Made by a program: the position numbers and the translations under genes. Positions 1-11,540 of a stretch of DNA of 64,000 bases are shown in pieces (the first letter of the stretch is position 1; each line of letters begins with the position of its first letter). The notes under the pieces were generated by a model, which saw only the letters and a program-made list of their open reading frames with translations, was not told the origin of the DNA and searched no databases. This stretch comes from Elephas maximus indicus (taxonomy: Eukaryota > Chordata > Mammalia > Proboscidea > Elephantidae), in assembly GCF_024166365.1 (NCBI RefSeq), contig NC_064827.1, forward strand, positions 54,340,635-54,404,634. The letters are read 5' to 3'.

Positions 1-700
1 CTAATGTTTTGAGTTGCTGTTGTCAATCTGATCCCATATAGACAGTTCTTATAAGAGCATAATGCTCAAGGCAGACATTTTTTACTGGTTAAGTAAATTC
101 TTTGGTTCTAAGAAGACTTCAGGAGATATTTTTGGTTTAAGGTTTAAAGATTATCTCAGGGCAGTAGTTTCAGAGGTCAGTTCAGCCTCCATGGCTCCAA
201 AATGTCTGTATTCTATGAGAATTTGTAATTCTGTTCCAAATTTTCCCCGTTTTGATCAGGATTCCTCTACAGAATCCTTGATCGAAATGTTCAGTAATGG
301 TAGCTGGGCACCAACCAGTTCTGGGCTCATGGCAAAGGAGGCAGTTGATGATGAAGGTAACCAGCCACACATTCCATTTCTTCCTCCTATTCCTGACTCT
401 CTTTTCTCTGTTACTCCAGGTAAATAGAGACCAATTGTTGTGTCTCTTGGATGGTCACTCAAAAGCCTTTAAGAGCCCAGGCACTACTTAACAAACTAGG
501 AGGCAGAACAGAAGCATTAAACACATCATTATGCCAATTAACTGGGATGTCTCACGAAAGCATGACACTAAACCTCCAAACCAAGGAACCAAATCCCATG
601 AGGTGTTTGGCTATACATAAGCAGCCTCAGCAGCTTTTTTTTTTTTTTTTTGGTCATTGCAGTCAAAATATCTATCAGACAACTTTTGCCAATTCAACTT
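1..700 (-). repeat. L1 LINE 3' UTR fragment, antisense
   Basis: Read on the minus strand this matches the 3' UTR layout of the other L1 tails in this window. The run 'gcccaggcactacttaac ... aggaggcagaac ... ttatgccaatt' is colinear with 24270-24360 of the clearer antisense L1. It is more diverged than that copy, so it is probably an older insertion. The left edge is cut by the window and the right edge (about 640-700) is vague. The short reading frames in it are not genes. Confidence 0.6.
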
Positions 701-1734
701 TTTACAGGTGTACAACTTATTGACAGCACTTACAATAATCTTGTAAGTATATTTCTGTGTTATTTAAGCTGTCAAAAATACACTTTGCCCATAAATAATT
801 GACATAAGTTTCTTTAATATCCACATTCGAAATACTACCTAAGTAAAAAAGTAAAGGCCACCTTTATTTAGGCTTGTGAATAAGATAAAGGGACCCTGAT
901 ACAGTAATAAAAAGAAATTACTATTAAATTTAATTTGCTCTTGTTATCTATTAGATATGCCCCTTCACATGGGCCCTTTTTAGACCATTTTCTTCCTTAG
1001 TTCCTGGTCTGCTACCATTTTGGTATTGTCTATCCATTTCCTTTTTCCCTAAGAATCAGCATTTCTCCCAATAAAAATGAGTGGATACATAACTCAGCAC
1101 TCTTCAACATGGTCCTTCCGAAAATGGACAGTGAATCTACCCCCAAAACAGACTGCAGCTTCTTAGAACCGTAGGAAAGGAATTCAGAGTGTTTTAAATG
1201 TATGTGCTCACCATCAATGATTTAGAAATACTGAAATACGATCTGTAAGCGCTTTTGGGATGTGTTCTGTTGGTGAAAGCTCCTTGGCTGTACCTGTAGG
1301 ATTTCTGTCCTTTCAATGAGAAGTAAAAGAAAAAAAAAAAAAAACCCAACCCATTTATTGGCTTTTATTATCAGTATCAGAATTATTATTATAATATTTA
1401 TAAAACTGGTATACACGAGGTTCATTCTTAACAAAGAAAAACAGTCCAACAATCAAAAGTACTTAAAACATCCTCTTGGAGCTTCTTAAAAATTCCAATA
1501 CCACAGCAATGCTTATAAAAATTCCGTTTACTTTAGAGCCCACAGCTACTCTAGAGCATCTCTTTCTACCTTTTCCCAATATCCTGTCTTCTCTACCGTT
1601 TTCACCTACTTCTTTGCCATCTCATCTTTCCTTAATCACAATAGCCTCTTTTAAGTAAAATAGAGTATGTGTCCTAGGGCTAGGGACTGGAGAAAAGATG
1701 AGTTTTTTTTTAAAGTGAGATAAAATATGAGTGT
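701..1734. other. Intergenic, nothing recognised
   Basis: AT-rich sequence with an A-run near 1330-1345. I see no gene, tRNA or repeat that I can name. The antisense reading frame over 1222-1452 is low complexity and I do not call it coding. Confidence 0.5.
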
Positions 1735-1872
1735 GGTTACACAGGCAGATATGTATGCATGTATGTATATAGGAAGGTATATGTGTGTATACACATGTGC
1801 ACATATAGGTGTATCTGTAGGCATATGTATACACATGTATGTGTGTGCTGCATATATTCATATATATAATCA
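1735..1872. repeat. Degenerate TG/TA microsatellite
   Basis: Interrupted tatg, tgtgta and acaca runs. Reading frames on both strands here translate into repetitive Tyr/Ile/Cys/Thr strings, typical of a simple repeat and not of protein. Confidence 0.75.
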
Positions 1873-1897
1873 AGCACTTAAGGGCCACAGTTATGGA

Positions 1898-2690
1898 TAC
1901 TTCCTAGACATAACCAAACACCTTCTGGGATTGGCTTACTGGGTTTGAAGGCTTAGGACCATCGTCTCATGGGACAACTCAATTGATTGGCACAGCATGG
2001 TTCAGAAACCTTATGTTCTACATCTTAGTTTGTTGAGTAGTATCTGGGGTCTTAAAAGCTTGTAAGTGGCCATCTAAGGTACAACTATTGGTCTCTATTC
2101 ATTTGGAGCAAAAAAGAAAGAAGAAACTAGTCTACAGAACTAATAGCCTACAAAAACCATACCCTCATCTATCCTGAGACCAGAAGAACTAGATGGTACA
2201 CAATTACCACGACCAGGGACACAATAGATGGCCCCAAATAAAATGGAACAAAAATGTAGAGCAAAACTCAAATTCTTAAAAAAGGCAAGACTTACTGGAA
2301 TGGTAGAGACTATCACCCTGAGATAACCTTTAAACTTTGTGCTGCAACCACTCCCAGAAGATACCCTTCAGTTAAATAACAGATTGGCTCATAAAATAAA
2401 CATTATCACCTATGCGTACTGTGCTTCTTTAAAAATTGGGCTACATTAGACAAAACAGTCAACATTTACCCTAAAGTAAAAATAAGAATGTTGGGGCGGG
2501 GGGGCAGGGAACTAAATTAATGGTAACACAACAACTAGAACAGAAACAATGAGAATGTTGACACTTGTGAAAAACATAACCAATGTCACTGAACAATACG
2601 TATAGAAATTGTTAAAAGGGAACCAATTTGCTATGTAACCTTTCACAAAAACACAGAAAGATATTATAAATAAATATTACTAAAAAAAGA
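1898..2690 (+). repeat. L1 LINE 3' UTR fragment, sense
   Basis: It carries the marker phrases of elephant-type L1 3' UTRs: 'tggggtcttaaaagc', 'gtggccatctaaggt', 'actagatggt', and the terminal 'accaatttgctatgtaacc'. The sense polarity is clear because an A-rich tail follows near 2660-2690. It is more diverged than the copies at 17611 and 39556. Confidence 0.75.
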
Positions 2691-2842
2691 AAGAGAGAGA
2701 GATTGGGCTCTAAATTATGGGAGAATGGCTGTTAACTCCCAAGTTAAGAATTTTTTTTCTTACCACATTATTTACAATGCAAATGTCACCTTTCCTTGAA
2801 GCTTTTACCAGAAATTATTTCTTCCTTCTCTATTCTTCCATA
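2691..2842. other. Short spacer, nothing recognised
   Basis: AT-rich gap between an L1 tail and an RTE element. Confidence 0.5.
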
Positions 2843-3401
2843 AGAGTCAAACTACAACCTTGAGTATATCCCACCTGACTTTACAGGCCATCTCAGGAAT
2901 AGATTTGACACATTGAACACTAAAGACCAAAGACCGGATGAATTGTGGGATACATCAAGGACATCATACATGAAGAAAGCAAGAGATCATTAAAAAGACA
3001 GGAAGAAGAAAAGACCAAAACAGATGTCAGAAGAGACTCTGAAACTCACTCGTAAATGTGGAGCTGCTAAAGCTAACAGAAGAAATTATCACATAAAAGA
3101 GCTGAACAGAAGATTTCAAAGGACAGCTCGAGAATAAAAAGTATTATAATGAAATGTGCAAAGACTGGAATTTAGAAAATCAAAAGGGAAGAACATGCTT
3201 GGCATTTCTCAAGCTGAAAGAACTGAAAAAACAATTCCAGCCTGGAGCTGCAATGTTGAAGGATTCCACAGGCAAAATACTGAACAACACCGGAAGCATC
3301 AAAAGAAGCTGGAAGGAATACACAGGGTCACTGTACCAAAAAGAATTGGTTAATGTTTAACCATTTCAGGAGATGGCATATGATGAAGAACCAATGGTAG
3401 C

Positions 3402-3917
3402 TGTCATGGATTGAATTGTGTCCCCCCAAAATATCTGTCAACTTGGCTAGGTCATGATTCCCTTGTACAATTGTCTATCATTTTACCTTCTGATGTGATT
3501 TTCCTATATGTTGTAAATCCTATCACTATGATGTAATAAGATGGATTAAAAAAAAAGCAGCAATTATATTGATGAGGTCTACAAGATTAGGTAGTGTCTT
3601 AAGCCAATCTCTTCTGAGATATAAAAGAGAGAAGCGAGCAAAGAGACATGGGGACCTTATACCACCAAGGAAGAAGCACTGGGAACAGAGTGCATCCTTT
3701 GTACCTGGAGTCCCTGCACCCAAGAAGTTCCTTGACCAGGGGAAGATTGATGACAAAGAATCTTCCTCCAGAGCCAACAGAGAGAGGAAGCCATTCCTTG
3801 GAGCTGACACCCTGAATTTGGACTTGTAACCTACTAGACTGTGAGAGAATAAATTTCTCTTTGTTAAAGCCATCCGCTTGTGGCATTTCTGTTATAGCAG
3901 CACTAGATGACTAAGCA
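3402..3917 (+). mobile_element. Solo LTR, MaLR-like (ERVL-MaLR kin), fossil
   Basis: A TG...CA-bounded 516-bp unit. It starts 'tgtcatggattgaattgtg' and ends 'agatgactaagca', with an 'aataaa' signal near the 3' end. These are the hallmarks of MaLR-type LTRs. No internal retroviral genes are present, so it is a solo LTR. It interrupts the RTE element, so it is younger than that copy. A second copy of the same family, also 516 bp, is at 16805-17320. I could not find a convincing target duplication. Confidence 0.75.
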
Positions 3918-4813
3918 GCGAAGGAAGAAGTTCAAGCTCCATTGAAGGCACTGGCGAAAAACAAGTCTCCAAGAATTGATGGAATACCAGGTGAGATGCT
4001 TCAACAAACAGATGCAGTGCTGGAGGTACTCACTTGTCTATGCCAAGAAATTTGTAAGACAGCTACCTGGCCAACCCTCTGAAAGAGATCCATATTTGTG
4101 CCCACTCCAAAGAAAGGCAATCCAACAGAATGTGTAAATTATCAAACAATATTGTTAATACCACACCCAAGTAAAATTTTGCTGAAGATAATTCAAAAAT
4201 AGCTGCAGCAGTACATCAACAGAGAACTACCAGAAATTCAAGCCAGATTCAGAGGAGGACATGAAATTCAAGCCAGATTCAGAGGAGGGATATCATTGCT
4301 GATATTGGATCTTGGCTGAAAGCAAAGAATACCAGAGAGATATTTACCTGCGTTTTATTGACTATGCAAAGGCGTTCGACTGCGTGGATCACAACAAGTT
4401 ATGGGTAACATTGCGAAGAATGGGGATTCTAGAGCACTTAGTTGTGCTAATGTGGAACCTGTACATAGGCCAAGAGGCAGTCATTCAAACCGAACAAGGG
4501 GATACTGCGTGGTTTAAAATCAGGAAAGATGTGTGTCAGGGTTGCATCCTTTCACCATACTTACTCAATCTGTATGCTTAGCAAATAATCCAAGAAGCTG
4601 GACTATCTGAAGAAGAATCCAGCATTGGGACTGGAGGAAGACTCATTAACAGTGTGCAATATGCAAATGACACAACCTTGCTTGCTGAAAATGAAGAGGA
4701 CTTGAAGAATTTACAGATAAAGATCAAAGACTACAGCATTCAGTATGAATTACAGCTCAACATAAAGAAAACAAAAATCTTCACAACTGGACTGATAACC
4801 AACATCATGATAA

Positions 4814-4969
4814 CCCGTCAATGTGATTCCAACTCACAGCAACCCTACAAGACAGAGCAGAGCTGCTCCATAGGGTTTCCAAGTAGCAGCTGGTGGATTC
4901 GAACTTCTGATCTTTTGGTTACCAGCTGTAGCATGACAAAGCTCTTAACCAATGTGCCACCAGGGCCCC
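4814..4969 (-). mobile_element. AfroSINE inserted in an RTE
   Basis: tRNA-derived SINE in reverse orientation, from 'cccgtcaatgtgattccaac' to 'atgtgccaccagggcccc'. It is flanked by a perfect 13-bp target duplication 'aacatcatgataa' (4801-4813 and 4970-4982), which fixes both ends. Confidence 0.92.
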
Positions 4970-5619
4970 AACATCATGATAAAGGGAGAAAAATATTAAA
5001 GTTGTCAAGGATCTCGTTTTATTTGCATCCATAACCAATGCCCACAGAAGGAGCAGTCAAGCGACTTATCACATTGGGCAAATCTGCTGCAAAAGACCTC
5101 TTTAAAGTATTGAAAAGCAAAAATGTCACTTTGAGGACTAAGGTGAGCCTGACGCAAACCATTGTATTTTTATTCGCCCCATATGCATGTGAGGGCTGAA
5201 CAATGAATAGGGAATGTGGAATTACAGTGTTTACAAAGAATATTGAATATACCATGGACTGCCAGAAGAACAAATAAATCTGTCTTGGAAGAAGTACAGT
5301 CAGAATGCTCCTTAGAAACAAAAGAAAGCGAGACTTCATCTCAAGTACTTCGGACATGTTATCAGGAGGGACAGACACATCTATGGAGAAGGACATCATG
5401 CTTTGTAAATGAGAGGGTAAGCAACAAAGAGGAACACCTACAATGAGATAGACTGACACAGTGGCTGAAACAATGGGCTCAAACATAGCAACCATTGTGA
5501 CTATTTCATTCTGTTGTACATGGGGTCGCTATGAGTTGGAACCAACTCAACAGCTCCTAACAACAATCCCTGGACTAGTTTATTGAGCTTATAACTTGAC
5601 AATGGCCAAAATAAAAAAA

Positions 5620-6420
5620 ATTAATCTATATAATAGTGACTCCCATATGTGTATCTCCAACCCTGAGATCTAGTCTAATCAACATTTCAAATATAACATG
5701 TCCAAAACAGGACTCTTGATTCCCCCACTCCCAAACTACTTTCCTTCAAGTCTTCCCCATCTCAGGAAGTGACAGCATCATACACTCATCTTCAATCTAC
5801 CAGCAAATTCTATCAAATTTATCTTCTAAATTTAATCTGAATCTGATCACTTCCATTGCTTCCACCCTACTCCAAGCCACCATTATCTCATCTAGACTGC
5901 TGCAATGGCTTCCCAAATCATCTCCCTGATTCTACTCTTGTTCTCTGACAATCCATTCTCTGCACTACAGACTCCCACCTAATTCTACAGTCTTATCTTG
6001 AACCATCTTACCATGCTCACTAGACTCTAATATCACTGTGTTCTTGCTATTTTTCAAACATGCCAAAGTCTTTGTATTTTTTGTATCCCCTGCCTTGAAC
6101 AGTCTTTTCCCATGTCTTCCCAGGGCTCCCTCTCTCATTTCATTTAGTCTTTACTCAAATGTCTCCTCACAAAAAAAAAAAAAAAAAAAAGCTGTATTTT
6201 TCTTCATATTACTCATTACTTTCTAAAACAGCATTATATATTTGTCATTTATCAGTTTATTGAATATCTTCCCCCACTAGAATATAAGCCTCATGAAGGA
6301 AAGGACTTTTTTTGTCTTTCTTGCTATATCCTGGTGCCTAGACATTGGGTAGACCAATACTAGGCAAATAGTAGGTACTCTATAAGTACAGGTTGAATGG
6401 AGAATGAACACTCTGTAGGA
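5620..6420 (+). repeat. L2 LINE 3' end
   Basis: The 3' terminal part of an ancient L2. Recognisable phrases include 'tagaatataagcctcatgaag', 'ctatatcctggtgcctaga' and 'aaatagtaggtactctataa'. An A-run interrupts it at about 6171-6190. It is too decayed to code. Confidence 0.75.
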
Positions 6421-7119
6421 CAGCATTATACATTTTACCCCAGAGCATATCCATATAAAAAGAAACCTAAGAAATATATACTGGCATTCTAACACAAATT
6501 TCTGCCTCTTCCTAAACAACTAACTAGTAGGAATCCTAAGCCAGTGATTAAAGCATTACTTTGTATACTCTCCCAGTGCACTCACTTTTCCTTCCAAGTT
6601 CTATTGATTCTGTTATGTCACATAAGTTCATGTTCCACACTGTGCTGTCTCTGATTTCTTTGGAGAAAATAATTTGCCTTTGCATTTGAAAAATGTTCAA
6701 AGGTCACTGTAATACACACTTTATTAATTTCTCTGAAAGTGTTCCCCAGAACGTGTTGCAAATACTGGTTATGCATTGCCATCATGATGGAAGTGTTTTT
6801 GTTTTTCCCTCTCTGTTTTAAAGCTATTACAGATTTCTTTCTGTCTGAAAACTGATCTGAGTGCTTGGAATGTTTTTGTATACTCTACCACAACTGATGT
6901 TTTTATTATGCTCTTGGCGATAAGTAGGGTAATAATGAAGTTCTATTGCTGGAGTGCGTCACTTCTTGATTGAAGTCCGGCAGTCGCTTTCCCACTTCAT
7001 ATTGCTATTCTACTTGTGTGTAACTCCATTTGTCATCCCTTCCAATAGAAGTAATTCAGTTACATAACTAATTAATAACGCAATAGCCACTAAAACTTAA
7101 GATACATTCATTTGCAAAA
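6421..7119. other. Intergenic, nothing recognised
   Basis: Unique-looking AT-rich sequence with no gene or named repeat visible. Confidence 0.5.
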
Positions 7120-7238
7120 GGAGCTCTGGTGGTGCACTGGTTAAGCACTCGGCTGTTAACCAAAAGGTCAGCAGTTCAAACCCACCAGTTAAGACCTGGT
7201 GATCTGCTCCCAGAAAGACTGTAGCCTGGAAAAGCCTG

Positions 7239-8540
7239 TTGTTGTTGTTGTTAGGTGCCGTCGAGTCGGTTCCAACTCACAGCGGCCCTATGCACAACAG
7301 AACAAAACACTTTGCCTGGTCCTGAGCCATCCTTAAAATTGTTGTTATGCTTGAGCTCATTGTTGCAGCCACTGTGTCAGTCCACCTCGTTCAGGGTCTT
7401 CCTCTTTTCCGCTGACCCTGTACTCTGCCAAGCATGATGTCCTTCTCCAGGGACTCATCCCTCCTGACAACATGTCCAAAGTACATAAGATGCAGTCTCA
7501 CCATTCTTGCTTCTAAGGAGCATTCTAGTTGTACTTCGTCCAAGACAGATTTGTTCATTCTTCTGGCAGACCATGGTATATTCAATATTCTTCGCCAACA
7601 CCAAAATTTAAAGGCATCAATTCTTCTTCGGTCTTCCTTATTCATTGTCCAGCTTTCACATGCATATGATGCAATTGAAAATACCATGGCTTGGGCCAGG
7701 CAAGCCTTAGTCCTCGAGGTTACATCTTTGCTCTTCAACACTTTAAAGAGGTCCTTTGCAGCAGATTTACCCAATACGATGTGTCTTTTGATTTCTTGAC
7801 TGCTGCTTCCATGGCTGCTCCCACGGACATTGCTTGTGGATCCAAGTAAAATGAAATCTTTGACGACTTCAATCTTTTCTCTGTTTATCATGATATTGCT
7901 AATTAGTCTAGTTGTGAGGATTTTTGTTTTCTTTATGTTGAGGTGCAATCCATACTGAAGGCTGAGGCCTTTGATTTTCATTAGTAAGTACTTCAAGTCC
8001 TCTTCACTTTCAGCAAGCAAGGTTGTGTCATCTGCATAACACAGGTTGTTAATGAGTCTTCTTCCAATCCTGATGCCCCGTTCTTCTTCATATAGTCCAG
8101 CTTCTCGGATTATTTGCTCAGCATACAGATTGAATAGGTATGGTGAAAGAATATGACCCTGGCGCACACCTTTCCTGACTTTAAACCACGCAGTATCCCC
8201 TTGTTCTGCTCGAACAACTGCCTCTTGATCTATGTAAAGGTTCCTCATGAGCACAATTAAGTGTTCTGGAATTCCCATTCTTCGCAATGTTATCCATAAT
8301 TTGTTATGATCCACACAGTCGAATGCCTTTGCATAGCCAATAAAACACAGGTAAACATCCTTCTGGTATTCTCTGCTTTCAGCCAGGGTCCATTTGACAT
8401 GAGCAGTGATATCCGTGGTTCCATATCCTCTTCTGAAACTGGTCTGAATTTCTGGCAGTTTCCTGTCGATATACTGCCGCAGCCATTTTTGAATGATCTT
8501 CACAGAATTTTGCTTGTGTGTGATATTAATGATAAACTGA
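7239..8540 (-). mobile_element. RTE-family LINE, 5'-truncated
   Basis: Antisense RTE. Its 3' end is at the left ('gttgttgttaggtgccgtcg'). Only the reverse transcriptase half is present; the 5' endonuclease half is missing, as is usual for 5'-truncated LINE copies. It lies inside the AfroSINE 7120-8629. Confidence 0.9.
7391..8503 (-). pseudogene. RTE reverse transcriptase reading frame, 370 codons, open
   Basis: The longest reading frame in the window, an RTE reverse transcriptase lacking its N-terminal endonuclease. Visible parts, by residue: FRRGYGTTD (about 23-31), palm motif [16 protein letters not shown] (about 54-68, with Gly where relatives here have Asp in FIDYAKAFD), motif B region RKGVRQGHILSPYLFNLYAE (about 109-128), catalytic YADD in CYADDTTLLAESEEDL (about 154-169), and a conserved C-terminal block WCWRRILNIPWSARR (about 300-315). 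It stops at GRP, short of the usual C-terminus, which other copies continue into the 3' tail. The start Met is internal and arbitrary, because the element is 5'-truncated. It is a transposon remnant, not a host gene. Confidence 0.85.
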
Positions 8541-8629
8541 CAGACACGTGGGGGGAAAGCCTAGGGAGCAGTTTTATTCTGTCCTATAGGATCACTAGGA
8601 GTCAGAATTGACTGGACGGCGCATAACAA

Positions 8630-9544
8630 CAGCACACTTACAAAATTAGAATCCAGTGTCAATTTCCCAGGTTGTTTGGTGGAGGGATTATTTCAGGGAA
8701 TTCAAGACACTTTAAAATGTAACATCCTGGAAAGAAAATTTGACTTTAGATCCCAAATATTTCTGACAGAAGTGTTAGAAATGTTAAACTCTAAATAAGA
8801 AACAGTCTAAATGTCTCATTGCTGTAACAAAGATAATTTTTTTTTTAATTGGGGAATACTCAGACTGAAAAAAATCAACAAGCCTAGAGAATTATGTATC
8901 CCAAGGAGATATTTAAATGAAAATAAATAGATGTGTAAACGAGAAAGAAGTGAAATACTTCTTTAGAGGAAAAAAAGGCATATATCCACTTTAAGGAATT
9001 AAAATTTTTTTAGAATGACAATCTGGGAAGAAACTGAAAGAAAACAGATTGAAGCACATGCTATTGTGATAAGAGAAAATAAAATAGTGAGTGAAATTAC
9101 CTCTTTTTAGTTTTTTTATAGACTGTATCTAAATTCTTTCAAGTAGAGTTTTCATGAAAAACATGGATAATCTATAATTCTTAATATCATTATTAAAATG
9201 GGTATTCTGTCAATTTTAAGGGTAGGGTAAAATGGGATGCCATGGTAAAGTACCAATTAAAGAGGGAAGAAAATTTTGTTGTTGCTATTACCTGTCATCA
9301 TTTACTTCTAGAAGCTATTGTAAGAAGCTTTTCTTGTGGGTCCTATCTGCTTCTAAAACCATCAATCTTCATGAACGGCAGCATTTCATGTGTCTTACTG
9401 TCTAGAAAGTACAAAAATATAAACTTACAAAATGTACAACTTGGCAAAATGGTAGAGGAAGGAGGGTTCCCACCCCCCACCCCACTTACCAAGAGATGTT
9501 TCTGTATTAACACCTTTTTTTAATAAAGGTATTTTTCTTAATAT
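8630..9544. other. Intergenic, nothing recognised
   Basis: AT-rich sequence with short poly-T and poly-A runs. The open frames are short and have no recognisable protein content. Confidence 0.45.
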
Positions 9545-10447
9545 GTAAATTAATTTATTTTCAATAAAATATTTTAGGAATATCACTTCTAATACGGCCA
9601 CGTGAGATCTTATGGGACCCAACTCTCCTGCATATAAGAAGTAAATTCTGGGAAAAGGAAACAACGAACTGAAATCAGTAGAGAGTGAAAAGGGCAGATT
9701 CAGAAAGGAGTTGAAACTAGAAAGACGGCAATGGCATGGTTGAGTTGACCACTTTTATAGCTTTTTCCTGAGGGCAGGCTGTAGTACATGCTCTATGGAT
9801 GGGACAGCTAAAACTCTAATAGGCAACCCACAGCATTACTACCCTGAAGAAGCTGAAGACAGAATTTGTGAATAGCTGAAAAAGAGAAAGCAAGACTGTA
9901 GGAAGCACAAATTTTGTGTATGCACTCTGCCCAAGTTTATGACTAACCCTGAACCACACATACATGGGCAGACTTAAAATAATCGATAAAGATAAAAGAA
10001 CTCAATTGAGATATGAGACAGAATTAACCAAGTTAATTATCTGTTAGAATGAAAACAGCGAAACTCTTCAGAGGACTACAACAGGCTCTAAAGTCTTCAC
10101 AACATATTCTGCACAGTGCCCAATATATAATTCAAAATAACTCTATGTATAAAGGACCCAGGAAAACATGTCCCAGTCTTAAGAGAAAAAAAAGAATCAA
10201 CTGAAACTAACTCTGAAATGACCTAGATTAAGATTTTTAGAGCAGTTATTTGTATTTTTTTTTTATGCTCAATGAAGTAAATACATTCACAATGAATAAA
10301 TAACGAAATTTAGCAAGGAAAAAGAAAATACAGGAAAGAACCAAGTGGAATTATAGAAATAGAAAATAAAATACACGAAATTTTTCATAATACAATGTTG
10401 GGAAAAATTACACAAAATCTATCAGGGATACAGCTCTTGAATGAACG
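9545..10447 (+). repeat. Old L1 (L1M/HAL1-like) 5'/ORF1-region fragment
   Basis: The text from about 10020 to 10445 follows the layout of old mammalian L1 ORF1-flank sequences ('ggactacaacaggctctaaa', 'gaaatgacctagattaag', 'aaccaagtggaattatag'). It is too decayed for a reading frame. The last 170 bp recur in inverted orientation at 11367-11540. Confidence 0.5.
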
Positions 10448-11366
10448 CTGTGCCAAAAAGTAAGGAAAGGGTGGAGAATGGATCCAAGATGATGTCATTA
10501 TAAATTCCCTTAAACTTTATTTAGGAAAAAATTCCACTATTTTAAAAAGACAAAACTTTTTAATAGGTTATTTTCAACTCCTACAAGAAATAAATTAAAA
10601 ACAAATTTTAATGGTTTCTATGAAACTTAATTTTCTATACTGAACTCTTATCAGGGTTTCAGTTGCTATTCCTGAGGGAAGGGTGCAAGAGGAGGCAAGG
10701 GAGAGGAAAGAAAAGCAATGTGTAAGAAAACTTACCATAATCAGGTTCTAATGTAACAAAGAAAAAGAAAACAGCAAACTTCCTTGGCATGATGTATTGT
10801 CTGCAGTATTTTGTCATCTCTTTTTGGCTATTTCTGAGGGGACTACTGATTCCCCAGGACATTCCAGACTGTATAGACTTTAGCCTAAGGAGTTTGGCTA
10901 TTCTTATAGCATTTATTCTGCAATCCAGCTTTTCAATACTACTAAAACCATAAGGAAGTTTCTGATAATGCCATTCCCATATATTCACATGATAATCACC
11001 TATGTATCTTGTAATATTGCCGATCATAAAACAACCAAGTTACATAATGACTCACATTTCCCAGGGCTTTTTCTGATCTGAAACTTTAATAAACACTAAG
11101 AAGTTGGAGTTCAATTCAAACTATTAATTAAGCTGAACTGTTTCTTTCCCTATGCTACTCATACTCTCACATCAGATTTGGGAGAAACAATTATTAATAT
11201 GGGATACAATAAGCTAAAAACAGCATAGTGGTTATATAATAATAATGATTCAGTTGTTTACAGGATATAGTATTAATATGTATACTGTAATGCATAAGAT
11301 TGTTTAAAAGAATGAGATTTTAGACAATATAATGAATACTATTAAACACACATTATGTTATACAAC
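10448..11366. other. Spacer between inverted L1 pieces
   Basis: About 920 bp of unassigned AT-rich DNA lying as the loop between two inverted copies of an old L1 segment. An antisense open frame at 10659-11027 (122 codons) shows no family resemblance that I recognise. Confidence 0.45.
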
Positions 11367-11540
11367 ATCAATTCAAGAGCTGTGTTCCTGATAGGTTTTG
11401 TGTAATTTTTACACCATTGTACTATGAAAAAGTTCAGATGTTTTATTTTTCAATACCATAATTCCACTTGGTTCTCTTCTGTATTTTCTATTTCCTTGCT
11501 AAATTTTGTTACATCATTTACTTATATAATGAACATTATT
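11367..11540 (-). repeat. Old L1 fragment, inverted partner of 10275-10447
   Basis: The reverse complement reads 'aatttagcaaggaaatagaa ... gaaccaagtggaattatgg ... aattacacaaaacctatcag'. This matches 10275-10447 closely (roughly 85% by eye). Confidence 0.75.

Larger units (their letters stand above)
2843..5570 (+). mobile_element. RTE-family LINE, 5'-truncated, with two nested insertions
   Basis: Afrotherian RTE (RTE1_LA-like) in sense orientation. The reverse transcriptase palm is visible as [14 protein letters not shown] (about 4340-4393), [15 protein letters not shown] (about 4535-4579) and YANDTTLLAENEEDLK (about 4660-4706). The catalytic YADD is changed to YAND. The endonuclease part is missing. 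The element ends in the tail 'gtcgctatgagttggaac' and a CAA-rich end near 5570. A solo LTR (3402-3917) and an AfroSINE (4814-4969) sit inside it. A block of about 28 bp is tandemly repeated at about 4231-4288. Several stops and frame changes make it non-functional. Confidence 0.88.
7120..8629 (+). mobile_element. AfroSINE split by an RTE insertion
   Basis: The SINE head is at 7120-7238 ('ggagctctggtggtgcac', 'ggtcagcagttcaaaccc') and its tail at about 8546-8629 ('ttctgtcctatagg', 'agtcagaattgactgg'). Between them lies an antisense RTE. The SINE sequence 'ggaaaagcct' at the left break recurs as 'ggaaagcct' at the right break, as expected for a target duplication. So the RTE landed in a pre-existing SINE. 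Confidence 0.82.

Noticed and set aside
62-427. 121-codon plus-strand open frame
   Set aside because: It lies in antisense L1 3' UTR sequence and has no recognisable protein content.
1622-1948. Cys/Tyr/His-rich open frames on both strands
   Set aside because: They are produced by the TG/TA microsatellite at 1735-1872.
3526-3886. Open frames of 86-115 codons on both strands
   Set aside because: They lie wholly inside the solo LTR and have no gene resemblance.
10659-11027. 122-codon minus-strand frame as a possible gene
   Set aside because: It is AT-rich with no family motifs, and it lies between inverted L1 pieces. Chance is the best explanation.
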